From assembly GCA_938041445.1 (NCBI GenBank), contig CALISO010000037.1:1-53958 (forward strand): a stretch of DNA of 53,958 nt, written 5' to 3'. The DNA is from an uncultured Saprospiraceae bacterium (GTDB taxonomy: Bacteria; Bacteroidota; Bacteroidia; Chitinophagales; Saprospiraceae). The notes below the pieces were generated by a model. It did not search any database and had not been told where the DNA came from. It was given only the letters and a program-made list of their open reading frames with translations. Made by a program: the position numbers and the translations under genes. Shown here piece by piece: positions 37,585 to 47,234 of this stretch. How positions within the stretch are numbered: the first letter of the stretch is position 1; each line of letters begins with the position of its first letter.

Positions 37585-40398
37585 ATGCCTAAAGATCATT
37601 CTATCAAATCTGTATTGATTATTGGAAGTGGTCCAATCATTATCGGCCAAGCTTGTGAATTTGACTATTCGGGTACTCAAGCGAGTCGATCTCTAAGAGA
37701 AGAAGGTATCGAAGTCAGTCTAATCAACTCCAATCCAGCAACGATTATGACCGACCCGCTTACAGCCGATCATATTTACTTACTCCCGCTCACAGTTGAG
37801 AGCCTTGATCAAATACTTCAAGAAAGAGAAATAGATGCTGTACTAGCTACTATGGGAGGCCAAACTGCTCTCAACCTTGCCATAGAAGCAGATAAGCAAG
37901 GCTTATGGAAAAAACATAATGTCAAATTGATTGGTGTGGACATAGATGCCATAGACTTGGCGGAAAATAGAGAACGGTTCAAGGAACATGTACTCAGCAT
38001 CGGTATGCATCATGCGCCATCTAAGATCGCTAACTCTTTCCTCGAAGGAAAAGAGGCAGCCCAGGAGATTGGTTTCCCTCTAGTCATCAGACCATCATTT
38101 ACCCTCGGTGGTACAGGTGGTGGTTTTGTTATGGATCCTGAAGAGTTTGACGCTGCACTACGAAGAGGACTAGACGCATCGCCTACACATGAGGTGATGA
38201 TCGATAAGGCAGTACTTGGTTGGAAAGAATACGAGTTAGAATTACTCAGAGATGCAAACAACAATGTTGTGATCATCTGTACAGTTGAAAACTTGGATCC
38301 AATGGGTATCCATACAGGAGACAGTATTACTGTAGCTCCTGCGATGACTCTAAGTGATACCGCTTACCAACGTATGCGTAATGATGCCATCAAATTGATG
38401 AGATCAATGGGTTCTTTTGCTGGAGGTTGTAATGTGCAATTTGCTATGAATCCGGTCGATGAGCAGATTATCTGTATTGAGATCAATCCTAGGGTATCGC
38501 GATCTTCAGCACTAGCATCAAAGGCAACTGGATATCCAATCGCTAAGATTGCTGCGAAACTTGCTATAGGATATAATCTTGATGAACTCAAAAATCAGAT
38601 TACTAAGACGACATCAGCATTCTTCGAGCCTACCCTAGATTATGTCATCGTCAAGATGCCTAGATGGAACTTTGAAAAATTCAATGGTGCTGATACACAA
38701 CTTGGTCTGCAAATGAAGTCAGTAGGTGAGGTGATGGCCATTGGTCGTAACTTCTCAGAGGCATTACAGAAGGCTTGTCAATCTCAGGAAAACTATCGAG
38801 CGGGACTCGGTGCAGATAAGAAAGAATGGATCAGAACTGAAGACATACTCGAACGACTTGAAAAAGCAAGTGATGATAGAATCTATAGAGTGAAAGATGC
38901 TCTCAGATTGGGTGTCCCTCGAAAGACTATTCATAAGTTAACTGGTATCGATCCCTGGTATTTAACTCAAATCAATAACCTCGTCAAGGCTGAGGACAAA
39001 TTGATGAAGTTTAATGTACCTGAAGATATCCCTGTTGAGTTCTTTAGAGAAATCAAAAGCTTGGGATACTCTGATATCCAGATAGCTTGGCTGATGAGAA
39101 TCGAAGAGAAGGCAGTATCTGACTATAGAAAGAAGATCGGAGTCAGAAGGACTTATAAGATGGTAGATACTTGTGCTGCTGAATTCCCTGCACAGACTCC
39201 ATACTTCTACTCAACATTCGACTCAGAAAATGAAAGTATCGTTAGTGACAAGAAGAAGATTATTGTATTGGGCTCAGGGCCAAATCGTATAGGTCAAGGG
39301 ATTGAATTTGACTATTGTTGTGTCCATGGACTGATTGCTATCAAGGAAGCAGGCTATGAATCAATCATGATCAACTGTAACCCTGAAACTGTCTCAACAG
39401 ACTTTGATATCGCAGATAAACTCTACTTTGAACCTATCTTCTGGGAGCATCTAGAAGATATCATAGATATGGAAAAGCCAGAAGGTGTTATCGTTCAATT
39501 GGGTGGACAAACAGCTTTGAAATTATCTGAAAAACTGAAGGAAAAAGGTATCCCGATTATCGGAACTTCATTTGACAGTATGGATTTAGCAGAAGATAGA
39601 GGCCGATTCTCTGACTTGCTGAAAGAACTTAAGATTCCATATCCAAAGTATGGTGCTGCCGTAGATGCCGATGAAGCTTTGGCAATTGCTCATGAGGTAA
39701 CTTACCCAGTCTTAGTCAGACCATCATATGTACTCGGTGGGCAACGGATGAGAATCGTCATTAATGATGAAGAACTCGAACATCAGGTACTCAGCATTTT
39801 CAAACATATGCCAGGTAATAAGGTGTTGATTGATCAATTTCTCGAAAGAGCAAAAGAGGCAGAGATAGATGCTATCTGTGATGGTGATGATATCCACATT
39901 ATGGGTATTATGGAACACATCGAACCTGCAGGTATTCACTCAGGAGATAGTTCTGCGGTGCTACCGACTTACAGTCTCTCAGACAATGTGTTGAAGAAGA
40001 TGGCTGATTATACAGAGCTACTTGGCAAAGCACTCAAGATTAAGGGGCTTATTAATATTCAATTTGCCATTAAGGATGAAGAAGTCTATGTCATCGAAGC
40101 TAATCCAAGAGCATCAAGGACAACACCATTTATTGCAAAAGCTTATGGAGTACCATATCTCAATGTTGCAACTAAGGTGATGCTTGGAGCAAAGTTGAAA
40201 GATTTCAAGATGGAGAATAAGATGGATGGATATGCAATCAAGATACCAGTATTCTCATTCTCAAAGTTCCCAAATGTGGATAAGCAGCTTGGACCAGAGA
40301 TGAAGTCTACAGGAGAAGCAATTCACTTTATCAAAGACTTGACGGACCCAGTATTCATTGAAATTGAGCGACAACGCTACATGTATTTAACACGATAA
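37585..40398 (+). CDS. carB: Carbamoyl-phosphate synthase large subunit
   Basis: The 937-residue enzyme makes carbamoyl phosphate for arginine and pyrimidine synthesis. It has two homologous synthetase halves, each opening with a phosphate-binding motif: GSGPIIIGQACEFDYSG in the first and GSGPNRIGQGIEFDYC near residue 570 in the second. Each half contains an ATP-grasp fold (FTLGGTGGGF; YVLGGQRM). E. coli CarB has about 1073 residues; this protein stops soon after LGPEMKSTGEAI and lacks the C-terminal MGS-like allosteric domain. Shorter CarB proteins are, as I recall, common in Bacteroidota. No carA lies alongside. Confidence 0.95.
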   Translation: MPKDHSIKSVLIIGSGPIIIGQACEFDYSGTQASRSLREEGIEVSLINSNPATIMTDPLTADHIYLLPLTVESLDQILQEREIDAVLATMGGQTALNLAIEADKQGLWKKHNVKLIGVDIDAIDLAENRERFKEHVLSIGMHHAPSKIANSFLEGKEAAQEIGFPLVIRPSFTLGGTGGGFVMDPEEFDAALRRGLDASPTHEVMIDKAVLGWKEYELELLRDANNNVVIICTVENLDPMGIHTGDSITVAPAMTLSDTAYQRMRNDAIKLMRSMGSFAGGCNVQFAMNPVDEQIICIEINPRVSRSSALASKATGYPIAKIAAKLAIGYNLDELKNQITKTTSAFFEPTLDYVIVKMPRWNFEKFNGADTQLGLQMKSVGEVMAIGRNFSEALQKACQSQENYRAGLGADKKEWIRTEDILERLEKASDDRIYRVKDALRLGVPRKTIHKLTGIDPWYLTQINNLVKAEDKLMKFNVPEDIPVEFFREIKSLGYSDIQIAWLMRIEEKAVSDYRKKIGVRRTYKMVDTCAAEFPAQTPYFYSTFDSENESIVSDKKKIIVLGSGPNRIGQGIEFDYCCVHGLIAIKEAGYESIMINCNPETVSTDFDIADKLYFEPIFWEHLEDIIDMEKPEGVIVQLGGQTALKLSEKLKEKGIPIIGTSFDSMDLAEDRGRFSDLLKELKIPYPKYGAAVDADEALAIAHEVTYPVLVRPSYVLGGQRMRIVINDEELEHQVLSIFKHMPGNKVLIDQFLERAKEAEIDAICDGDDIHIMGIMEHIEPAGIHSGDSSAVLPTYSLSDNVLKKMADYTELLGKALKIKGLINIQFAIKDEEVYVIEANPRASRTTPFIAKAYGVPYLNVATKVMLGAKLKDFKMENKMDGYAIKIPVFSFSKFPNVDKQLGPEMKSTGEAIHFIKDLTDPVFIEIERQRYMYLTR

Positions 40399-40462
40399 TT
40401 TTACGCTTTATAACAAGACTAGTTATCTTAGCCCAAACTTAAAGGGTAACAACAAAACGATT

Positions 40463-41512
40463 ATGAAAAACATTGATCTTCTAAATAAGGTTTGCACCAT
40501 ACCAGGAGCACCTGGCTTTGAACAACCAATCAGGCAATTTATCATAGATACGGTCACTCCGTATGTAGATGAAGTTCGGATAGACGCTATGGGTAGTGTT
40601 CACGCAATCAAGCACGGTAAGGGAGAAAAGAAAGTGATGATCGCAGCTCATATGGATGAGATTGCATTTATTGTCACTCATATTGATGAAAAGGGATTTA
40701 TCAAATTCCATACGTTAGGTGGATTCGATCCTAAGACATTGACTGCTCAGAGAGTATTTATTCACGGAAAGAAGGATGTCATCGGTGTGATGGGTACTAA
40801 ACCTATCCATGTAATGACTCCTGAAGAAAGAACTAAGGCACCTAAAACTTCGGACTTCTTTATCGATACTGGCCTTCCAGTAAAGAAGGTCAAAGAACTC
40901 ATCTCTGTTGGTGACTCTATCACGAGAGAGAGAGAATTCATCGAGATGGGAACAATGGCTAACTGCAAGTCCCTTGACAATAGAGTGTCAGTCTTTATTC
41001 TCATCGAGACATTAAAAAAACTCGCAAAGAAAAAAACTGATGCTTCAATCTATGGTGTATTTACAGTCCAAGAAGAAATCGGGTTAAGAGGTGCTATCGC
41101 AGCAGCATCTGGTGTCAATCCAGATTTTGCAATTAATCTTGATGTCACACTGGCATTTGATTTGCCTGGAGCTCAACCACATGAGCAATGTACAGCACTA
41201 GGAGAAGGGACTGCCATCAAAGTCTTAGATGGCATGACTGTCTGTGACTACAGAATGGTCAAGTTTATGAAAGAAGTCGCTAAGAAGAAAAAAATCAAGC
41301 ACCAATTAGAGGTATTAACAGCCGGAGGTACTGATACTGCAGGAATGCAGAGACATGCTAATGGTGGCTCTATTGCAGGCGGCATCAGTATCCCTTGTCG
41401 ATATCTTCACCAAGTAATCGAGATGGTTGATACTCGAGATGTAGATGCAAGTATTGCATTACTTACGGCTTGCCTTACTGATATTACAAAATACGATTGG
41501 AGTTTTAAGTAG
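40463..41512 (+). CDS. M42 family metallo-aminopeptidase
   Basis: The 349-residue protein has the M42 (glutamyl aminopeptidase/endoglucanase-like) metal site: His63 and Asp65 in AAHMDE, Asp172 in LDNRVS, Glu204 and Glu205 in QEEIGLRG with one as base, Asp227 in NLDVT, and a late His in CRYLHQ. GGTDTAGMQ is also typical. These enzymes form large tetrahedral dodecamers in the cytoplasm and trim peptides. It follows carB by 64 bp on the same strand and may share its transcript. A terminator lies 28 bp downstream. Confidence 0.94.
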   Translation: MKNIDLLNKVCTIPGAPGFEQPIRQFIIDTVTPYVDEVRIDAMGSVHAIKHGKGEKKVMIAAHMDEIAFIVTHIDEKGFIKFHTLGGFDPKTLTAQRVFIHGKKDVIGVMGTKPIHVMTPEERTKAPKTSDFFIDTGLPVKKVKELISVGDSITREREFIEMGTMANCKSLDNRVSVFILIETLKKLAKKKTDASIYGVFTVQEEIGLRGAIAAASGVNPDFAINLDVTLAFDLPGAQPHEQCTALGEGTAIKVLDGMTVCDYRMVKFMKEVAKKKKIKHQLEVLTAGGTDTAGMQRHANGGSIAGGISIPCRYLHQVIEMVDTRDVDASIALLTACLTDITKYDWSFK

Positions 41513-41540
41513 AAACTTACGACCCATCTTATATTAATAA

Positions 41541-41574
41541 AAAGCCTTTGCGATGATCTCGCAGAGGCTTTTTT
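41541..41574 (+). terminator. Terminator after the M42 peptidase gene
   Basis: AAAGCCTTTGCGA (41541-41553) pairs with TCGCAGAGGCTTT (41559-41571), with one wobble pair, around a 5-nt loop, and is followed by a run of Ts to 41574. A-rich sequence on the other side means it could work on both strands. Confidence 0.88.
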
Positions 41575-41643
41575 ATATCTCGAAAAGGAATCTTGATTCT
41601 GAGGGTTCAATTCAACTCTGTACATTACTTTTAGGGGTTAAAA

Positions 41644-41679
41644 TATGCATTTGCTTACAAGCAAATCAACAAATGCATA
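41644..41679 (+). promoter_or_regulatory. Overlapping inverted repeats upstream of uvrA
   Basis: TATGCATTTG (41644-41653) and CAAATGCATA (41670-41679) are perfect 10-bp arms. Inside, ATTTGCTT (41649-41656) and AAGCAAAT (41659-41666) are perfect 8-bp arms around AC. The two pairings share 41649-41653, so they exclude each other in RNA. As DNA they give three ATTTGC-type half-sites. The element ends 34 bp before the uvrA ATG and may be an operator or a switching leader. Confidence 0.6.
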
Positions 41680-41713
41680 AACACTACTGTGTCCTCAATT
41701 GTAACTATAATTA

Positions 41714-44560
41714 ATGGCAACATCGACTAAAACATCATCAGCATACAAGGCCGAACTGGAGGCTATACGTAACACGATACATATCAAAGGTGCTAAGGCA
41801 AATAACCTCAAGAATGTAGAGGTTAAGATCCCCAAAAACGAACTCATTGTGGTTACAGGATTATCAGGTTCTGGTAAATCTTCGCTGATTATGGACACTC
41901 TGTATGCTGAAGGTCAAATGCGCTATGTAGAGAGTCTGTCAAGTTATGCTAGACAGTTTCTCAGTCGGATGAAAAAACCACCGGTGGACTTTATCAAGGG
42001 TGTATGTCCAGCAATCGCTATCGAACAAAAAGTTACTACGTCCAATTCTCGATCAACAGTGGGTTCATTGACTGAAATCTATGACTACTTCAGATTACTA
42101 TTTTCAAGAATGGGCACAACTTATAGCCCAATAAGTGGTAAGAAGGTCGTCAAGCAAACTGTTACTGATGTTGTTACCTACATTCTAGGTCTCAAGGAAG
42201 GCAGTAGGGTCCAGATTCTCTTTCCCATTAACAAATCCTATGAAGACCGGACTCTTGCCAAAGAGCTAGAGTATCTCAGCCAAAAAGGGTACTCGAGAAT
42301 CTATACAAATGGAGAACTACAATATATCGAGGACTTTCAAAAGACTAAAAGCAAGCACCTCAAGGTCAAGCTTGCCAAATTAAAACCTGATGTATTCATC
42401 CTAGTAGATAGGATGACTAACAGAGATGAGAAAGACAATCTCAGTCGGATGGGAGACTCTGTCCAAAGTGCATTCTATGAAGGTGGTGGAGAATTAGTTA
42501 TCCTCTTGGATGATGGTAAATTGGTAGACTTCAACAATCGTTTTGAATTGGATGGTATGACCTTTCTAGAGCCATCACACCAACTATTCAACTATAATAA
42601 TCCTCATGGAGCATGTCCAACTTGCGAAGGATATGGCAAGGTACTAGGTATCGATCATAATAAAGTGATCCCAAATGATGAACTGTCAATCTATGACAGA
42701 GCTATTGTCTGCTGGAATGGGGAGAAGTCATCTTGGTATCGACAACAACTCATCAAGGCAGCTGATCAAAGTGGCATCCCAATCCATAGACCTGTTAAAG
42801 ACTTGACACCTGAGCAATATGATCTGATGTGGAATGGTAACGACCTTTTTGACGGAATCTACACATATTTCTCTGAGCTAGAAAAGCAAACATATAAAAT
42901 CCAAAACCGGGTAATGCTTGCTCGATTCAGAGGAAGGACCACCTGCCACACATGCAAGGGTAGTCGACTCAGGCCTGATGCTCTCTATGTCAAAATCGAC
43001 AATACTACTATAGCAGATCTAATAGATATGCCAATTGACGAGCTGTATGATTGGTTTAAGCAAGTAAAGTTGTCAAAACATGAAAGAGCAATCGGCAGTC
43101 GGATATTGATTGAGATTGAAAATAGACTGGGCACTATGATTTCAGTCGGTCTGCCCTACTTAACAATCAATAGGGTATCATCTAGCTTGAGTGGAGGTGA
43201 GACACAACGCATCAATCTCACCAGAACACTGGGTAGTAACTTGACCAACTCACTCTACATATTGGATGAGCCTAGTATCGGTCTTCACCCAAAGGATACG
43301 ACTAATCTTGTCAGAGTATTGAAAAATCTCAGAGACTTGAATAATACTGTCATCGTCGTTGAGCACGAAGAAGAAGTCATTAAGGCCGCTGACTATGTCA
43401 TCGACGTAGGTCCAGAAGCTGGCACTCTTGGTGGTGAAATTATCTTTGCTGGTAAGTACAAGGATTTTCTGAAAAGTAAAACAGTCAAGACAAGTCTAAC
43501 TGCTCAATATATGACTGGTAAAATGGAAATACCTACTCCTGAAAAAGTCAGAACATTTACTCGATCTATCGAGATACAAGGTGCTAGACAGAACAATCTT
43601 AAAGATATAGATGTCACTATACCACTTAATATCTTGACAGTGGTTGCAGGTGTATCTGGATCAGGTAAATCAACTCTTGTAAGAGATGTCCTCTACCCTG
43701 CTCTCTGTTCGGCTATCGACCAAAGTGTTACTCAGGCTCAAGGTAAATACAATGCTCTAGAGGGTGATACGAGAAGTGTTACCTCGCTTGAATATATCAA
43801 TCAGTCGCCAATTGGAAGGTCTTCAAGATCTAACCCTGTCACCTATATCAAGGCATATGACTCAATCAGAAAGTTATATTGCTCTCAACAATCAGCTAAA
43901 ATCAAAGGATTCAAACCTAATCACTTCTCTTTTAATACAGACGGTGGACGATGTGAAAATTGTCTAGGTGATGGGTACACAACTGTAGAAATGCAGTTCC
44001 TCGCAGATGTCCAACTTGTCTGCGAAGATTGTAAGGGAAAAAAGTTCAAGGAAGAAGTCCTTGATGTCACCTACAAGGATAAAAATATCTACGATGTCCT
44101 TACAATGACGGTAGATGAGGCTCTTGTGTTTTTTGAATCAAGGAAAGATGTATACAACAAACTCAAGCCACTACAAGATGTAGGTATGGGATATGTGGCA
44201 CTTGGACAATCTTCTTCTACATTGTCAGGTGGAGAGGCACAAAGGGTCAAACTCGCCTCATTTCTATCCAAGTCTAATAATCGTGATCATATCTTTTTCA
44301 TCTTTGACGAGCCGACAACTGGTCTTCACTTTCATGATGTCCAGAAATTATTGACAGCTCTCAATGCCCTTGTGGAAAAAGGTCATTCTGTCCTTGTAGT
44401 AGAACATAATATCGATGTTATCAAGTGTGCTGATTGGCTAGTAGAGCTGGGTCCTGAAGGTGGTAAAAATGGAGGACACCTACTCTATCAAGGCCCTCCT
44501 AAAGGCATACTCAAGGTGAAGAAAAGTCCTACAGCGGAGTATCTAAAGGGTAAGGTGTAG
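41714..44560 (+). CDS. uvrA: Excinuclease ABC subunit A
   Basis: The 948-residue protein is the damage-sensing ATPase of nucleotide excision repair. It has two ABC modules: Walker A GLSGSGKSS (49-57) with signature LSGGETQ near 493, and Walker A GVSGSGKST near 646 with signature LSGGEAQ near 838. Zinc-binding pairs CPTC/CHTC in the first half and CENC/CEDC in the second are present. Length is normal for UvrA. The ATG at 41714 starts 140 bp after the terminator of the previous gene, so it is an independent unit, with an unusual dyad upstream. Confidence 0.96.
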   Translation: MATSTKTSSAYKAELEAIRNTIHIKGAKANNLKNVEVKIPKNELIVVTGLSGSGKSSLIMDTLYAEGQMRYVESLSSYARQFLSRMKKPPVDFIKGVCPAIAIEQKVTTSNSRSTVGSLTEIYDYFRLLFSRMGTTYSPISGKKVVKQTVTDVVTYILGLKEGSRVQILFPINKSYEDRTLAKELEYLSQKGYSRIYTNGELQYIEDFQKTKSKHLKVKLAKLKPDVFILVDRMTNRDEKDNLSRMGDSVQSAFYEGGGELVILLDDGKLVDFNNRFELDGMTFLEPSHQLFNYNNPHGACPTCEGYGKVLGIDHNKVIPNDELSIYDRAIVCWNGEKSSWYRQQLIKAADQSGIPIHRPVKDLTPEQYDLMWNGNDLFDGIYTYFSELEKQTYKIQNRVMLARFRGRTTCHTCKGSRLRPDALYVKIDNTTIADLIDMPIDELYDWFKQVKLSKHERAIGSRILIEIENRLGTMISVGLPYLTINRVSSSLSGGETQRINLTRTLGSNLTNSLYILDEPSIGLHPKDTTNLVRVLKNLRDLNNTVIVVEHEEEVIKAADYVIDVGPEAGTLGGEIIFAGKYKDFLKSKTVKTSLTAQYMTGKMEIPTPEKVRTFTRSIEIQGARQNNLKDIDVTIPLNILTVVAGVSGSGKSTLVRDVLYPALCSAIDQSVTQAQGKYNALEGDTRSVTSLEYINQSPIGRSSRSNPVTYIKAYDSIRKLYCSQQSAKIKGFKPNHFSFNTDGGRCENCLGDGYTTVEMQFLADVQLVCEDCKGKKFKEEVLDVTYKDKNIYDVLTMTVDEALVFFESRKDVYNKLKPLQDVGMGYVALGQSSSTLSGGEAQRVKLASFLSKSNNRDHIFFIFDEPTTGLHFHDVQKLLTALNALVEKGHSVLVVEHNIDVIKCADWLVELGPEGGKNGGHLLYQGPPKGILKVKKSPTAEYLKGKV

Positions 44561-44592
44561 AACGCATACTAGACGCCTACCTTTTCGTTGTT

Positions 44593-46992
44593 TTAATCAA
44601 CTCGAGTGACACCATCTTGATCAGTGATAAGGATGGTTACACTCTTTAACTCTTTGATTGTTGGCGGATAGATAATCCAAGTACCATCTGTGTAATAAAA
44701 GGCATTTACATCATTTCTGGAATCATAGATTAATAGATCGCCTTGGTAGATTTGGACTTGATCAACATTACTCTCTAATCTCATAGTAGTAGTATCAGAA
44801 GTAGCACTATTACCTTGACTATTGTATGATTGACAATCTTGGTTCTCGGCGAGAAATTCTGCATCAGCTGGTGTCTCAAATCCAGCTTCTAGGCATATCG
44901 TATTACCACCGTACAAGTTGACAGTCTCACCTGACACCACTACCCCGCTCGATGTGAGATTATTATCAGCTACGTAATCTCCTGTGACAAGTGAAGCATC
45001 TGTAACTAAATCTTCTGGACACTCGTCTTCGACACAGAAGTTAGTTGTTTCAGAACCTAAAAATTCTCCACCTTCTGCAACTTCGAGATTATCAGAGTCC
45101 CTTGTTAAAGAATACGACCCCATACCTTCATTACAGCAAATTCCATCTCCCCAATAGTCAATAAAGTAAAGATCATAGCATCCGGATGGAAGACAAAAAT
45201 TCTCTGTTACAGTACCAGATTGGCCAATATATCCTAATGATTGATAAACGTAGTCACCTTGATCATCAAGAATCTGCCAAGCAGTCTCTCCTGGAAAATT
45301 GTCTAAAGTAAGAGAGAGAGTATAATCTTGACATTCGCCTATATCACTACAATCAACAGTAGCCGTCTGGATATCTCCATCTACGACAGAATCTAATGTA
45401 GGCGCATTGCCACTCTGAGCATTACCAGGCCCAATACCAAATGTGTCACCAGCTCCCATCACAACATATCCATCTTCGTCAAATACTCTATAACTCATTT
45501 GATCGATACCTTGACTTCCGGTATTTACAGTCACCTCTAGTAGGTCATTAGTCGTTAGACTTAAGACTACAGTTTCACTAAGATTGTTGTCTGCAGGTCC
45601 TGTATAATTGGTAATAACTCCGTTGATACTGACATCAAGGCTCTGGCCGTTGGACCAAGTGTCTTCGCGTCTATCCCACATGACTAATTCATAGTCACAA
45701 ACATCACATACTGGGTCACTAGCAGCAAGGACTGTATATATAGCGGTATCAGAAAAAGTATCTGAGCCACCTCCATTAGTTGCAGTCATCGTCACAGTAT
45801 ATGAACCAGACTGGTTAAAGATCACTTTTAACTCATCACCAGTATCGTCAATTACCGTCACATTGGGACCTGTAATAGTCCATGTCCAACTGGTAGGACC
45901 ATTCAGAGATGTGTCACTAAATGTAAATTCTGATCCGGGACAAATCGACTGATTGCCTGTAGGTGTGAATGATGCTACTGGAGTAACCACGTCACAATTA
46001 GTCGTGTTCCACTGATCTTGGTCTGCTGTTGCAAACATTTCCGTCGCTTGATCAGTGGTAAACATAATCATGGAGGCATCATTCACATAATCCATATAGT
46101 TGAAAAAGTAATCTTCGGTGCTACACGTATTTTCTGCATCTGAGAGACAAGTCGAAAGGTCGACATCGGGAGTACCATAATTTGGTTGACTTTGATTAGG
46201 TGTATCAGGCATATCATCTCCATCGCTACATCCTGCGAAAATATGACTTAGTCCAAAGTAGTGTCCAGCCTCATGTGTGGCAGTTCTGCCAAGATTATAA
46301 ACACCACTACTGTTAATAACAATACCAGAAGTACAACTTACACCTGGACCACCAAAGGCAATCGCATCTACTTGAAATCCATTACCATCGGGATCGTTTG
46401 CACCATATAGTGGCGCAACTCCTAACCCACCAGTATTATCTTCTACGAAGATGTTCATATACCCTGACCAGTCAGTCCCGGCATTTGGCCAACTATGCTC
46501 TCCAACGGTAATTGCATAATCCCCATCTGTAATGCCACTACTAGCGGGGTGATCATACTGAGCCATACAAAATTCTATACAAGCCCCATCATTGAGAGCA
46601 CTCGCCGGATATGTTGCTGGACAATCAGCTACGAGGTCGTCATAGTAGGAAATATCTGCATTGGTTGCGGCAAAATCTTCATTCATCACATCTATTTGTG
46701 CTAGACACACATCTATGAGGCATTGCATATCATCATCATTAATGCCACCATTAAAGTGTACGGCTACAGGAATAGAAACAATATCGGTACAGGTCAGAGA
46801 TCTAGTTGATTCTGCTACCTTTTTCTTTATTGCCTTTCTCTGTCTAATAAATTGCTCGGCATACCTCTCATTTTGCATTAATTGGGTATGATATACATCA
46901 CTACCACAAGTTCTATTTTGTGCCAATAATGAATTTGTGCTATAGCAAATAAGTATCAGAAATGGAATTATGAAATGCTCTACTTGTTTCAT
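44593..46992 (-). CDS. Secreted M43-type zinc metalloprotease with PKD domain
   Basis: The 799-residue product has a signal peptide (to about residue 25) and an M43 (cytophagalysin/pappalysin) catalytic domain. The zinc site is HEAGHYFGLSH near residues 239-249, with Met-turn NYMDYVND. A PKD domain follows (SFTPTGNQSICPGSEFTFSD ... VTMTATNGG), then two repeated beta modules with DYELVMWDRREDTW and YFIDYWGDGICC. A stretch with GNTICLEAGFETPADAEFLAE resembles the '3-coathanger stack' domain of Bacteroidota. No standard T9SS domain is visible in the final VTILITDQDGVTRVD. I start at ATG 46992, next to a GTG at 46995. Confidence 0.88.
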   Translation of the reverse strand: MKQVEHFIIPFLILICYSTNSLLAQNRTCGSDVYHTQLMQNERYAEQFIRQRKAIKKKVAESTRSLTCTDIVSIPVAVHFNGGINDDDMQCLIDVCLAQIDVMNEDFAATNADISYYDDLVADCPATYPASALNDGACIEFCMAQYDHPASSGITDGDYAITVGEHSWPNAGTDWSGYMNIFVEDNTGGLGVAPLYGANDPDGNGFQVDAIAFGGPGVSCTSGIVINSSGVYNLGRTATHEAGHYFGLSHIFAGCSDGDDMPDTPNQSQPNYGTPDVDLSTCLSDAENTCSTEDYFFNYMDYVNDASMIMFTTDQATEMFATADQDQWNTTNCDVVTPVASFTPTGNQSICPGSEFTFSDTSLNGPTSWTWTITGPNVTVIDDTGDELKVIFNQSGSYTVTMTATNGGGSDTFSDTAIYTVLAASDPVCDVCDYELVMWDRREDTWSNGQSLDVSINGVITNYTGPADNNLSETVVLSLTTNDLLEVTVNTGSQGIDQMSYRVFDEDGYVVMGAGDTFGIGPGNAQSGNAPTLDSVVDGDIQTATVDCSDIGECQDYTLSLTLDNFPGETAWQILDDQGDYVYQSLGYIGQSGTVTENFCLPSGCYDLYFIDYWGDGICCNEGMGSYSLTRDSDNLEVAEGGEFLGSETTNFCVEDECPEDLVTDASLVTGDYVADNNLTSSGVVVSGETVNLYGGNTICLEAGFETPADAEFLAENQDCQSYNSQGNSATSDTTTMRLESNVDQVQIYQGDLLIYDSRNDVNAFYYTDGTWIIYPPTIKELKSVTILITDQDGVTRVD

Positions 46993-47170
46993 CACAATAC
47001 GATTAAATATGAGTAAGGAACCAAGAAGTGGAAGTTTCTATATCCCTATTTATAAAAATGATTAGTGAAAGTTACGTAAAATCTGCGTATGATACAATTC
47101 TAACTTAAAAATGGCAGGTTTCGTCCCGCATTCAACTACTTGAGTTTGGATTGATTTAGTTACTAAATAA

Positions 47171-47204
47171 AAGATGGACTCTTCATTGCTGAAGAGTCCA
47201 TCTT
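47171..47204 (-). terminator. Terminator of the giant SdrD_B-like gene
   Basis: AAGATGGACTCTTCA (47171-47185) and TGAAGAGTCCATCTT (47190-47204) form a perfect 15-bp stem with a 4-nt loop. On the minus strand it continues into TTATTTAGT. It lies 30 bp after the stop at 47235. Confidence 0.85.
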
Positions 47205-47234
47205 AGTATTTTTTAGTAGTCTAGATTAGTCGTT

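Noticed and set aside
44560-44592. Shared terminator between convergent uvrA and the M43 gene
   Set aside because: AAGGTGTAG and CTACCTT pair only with bulges and the stem is not convincing.
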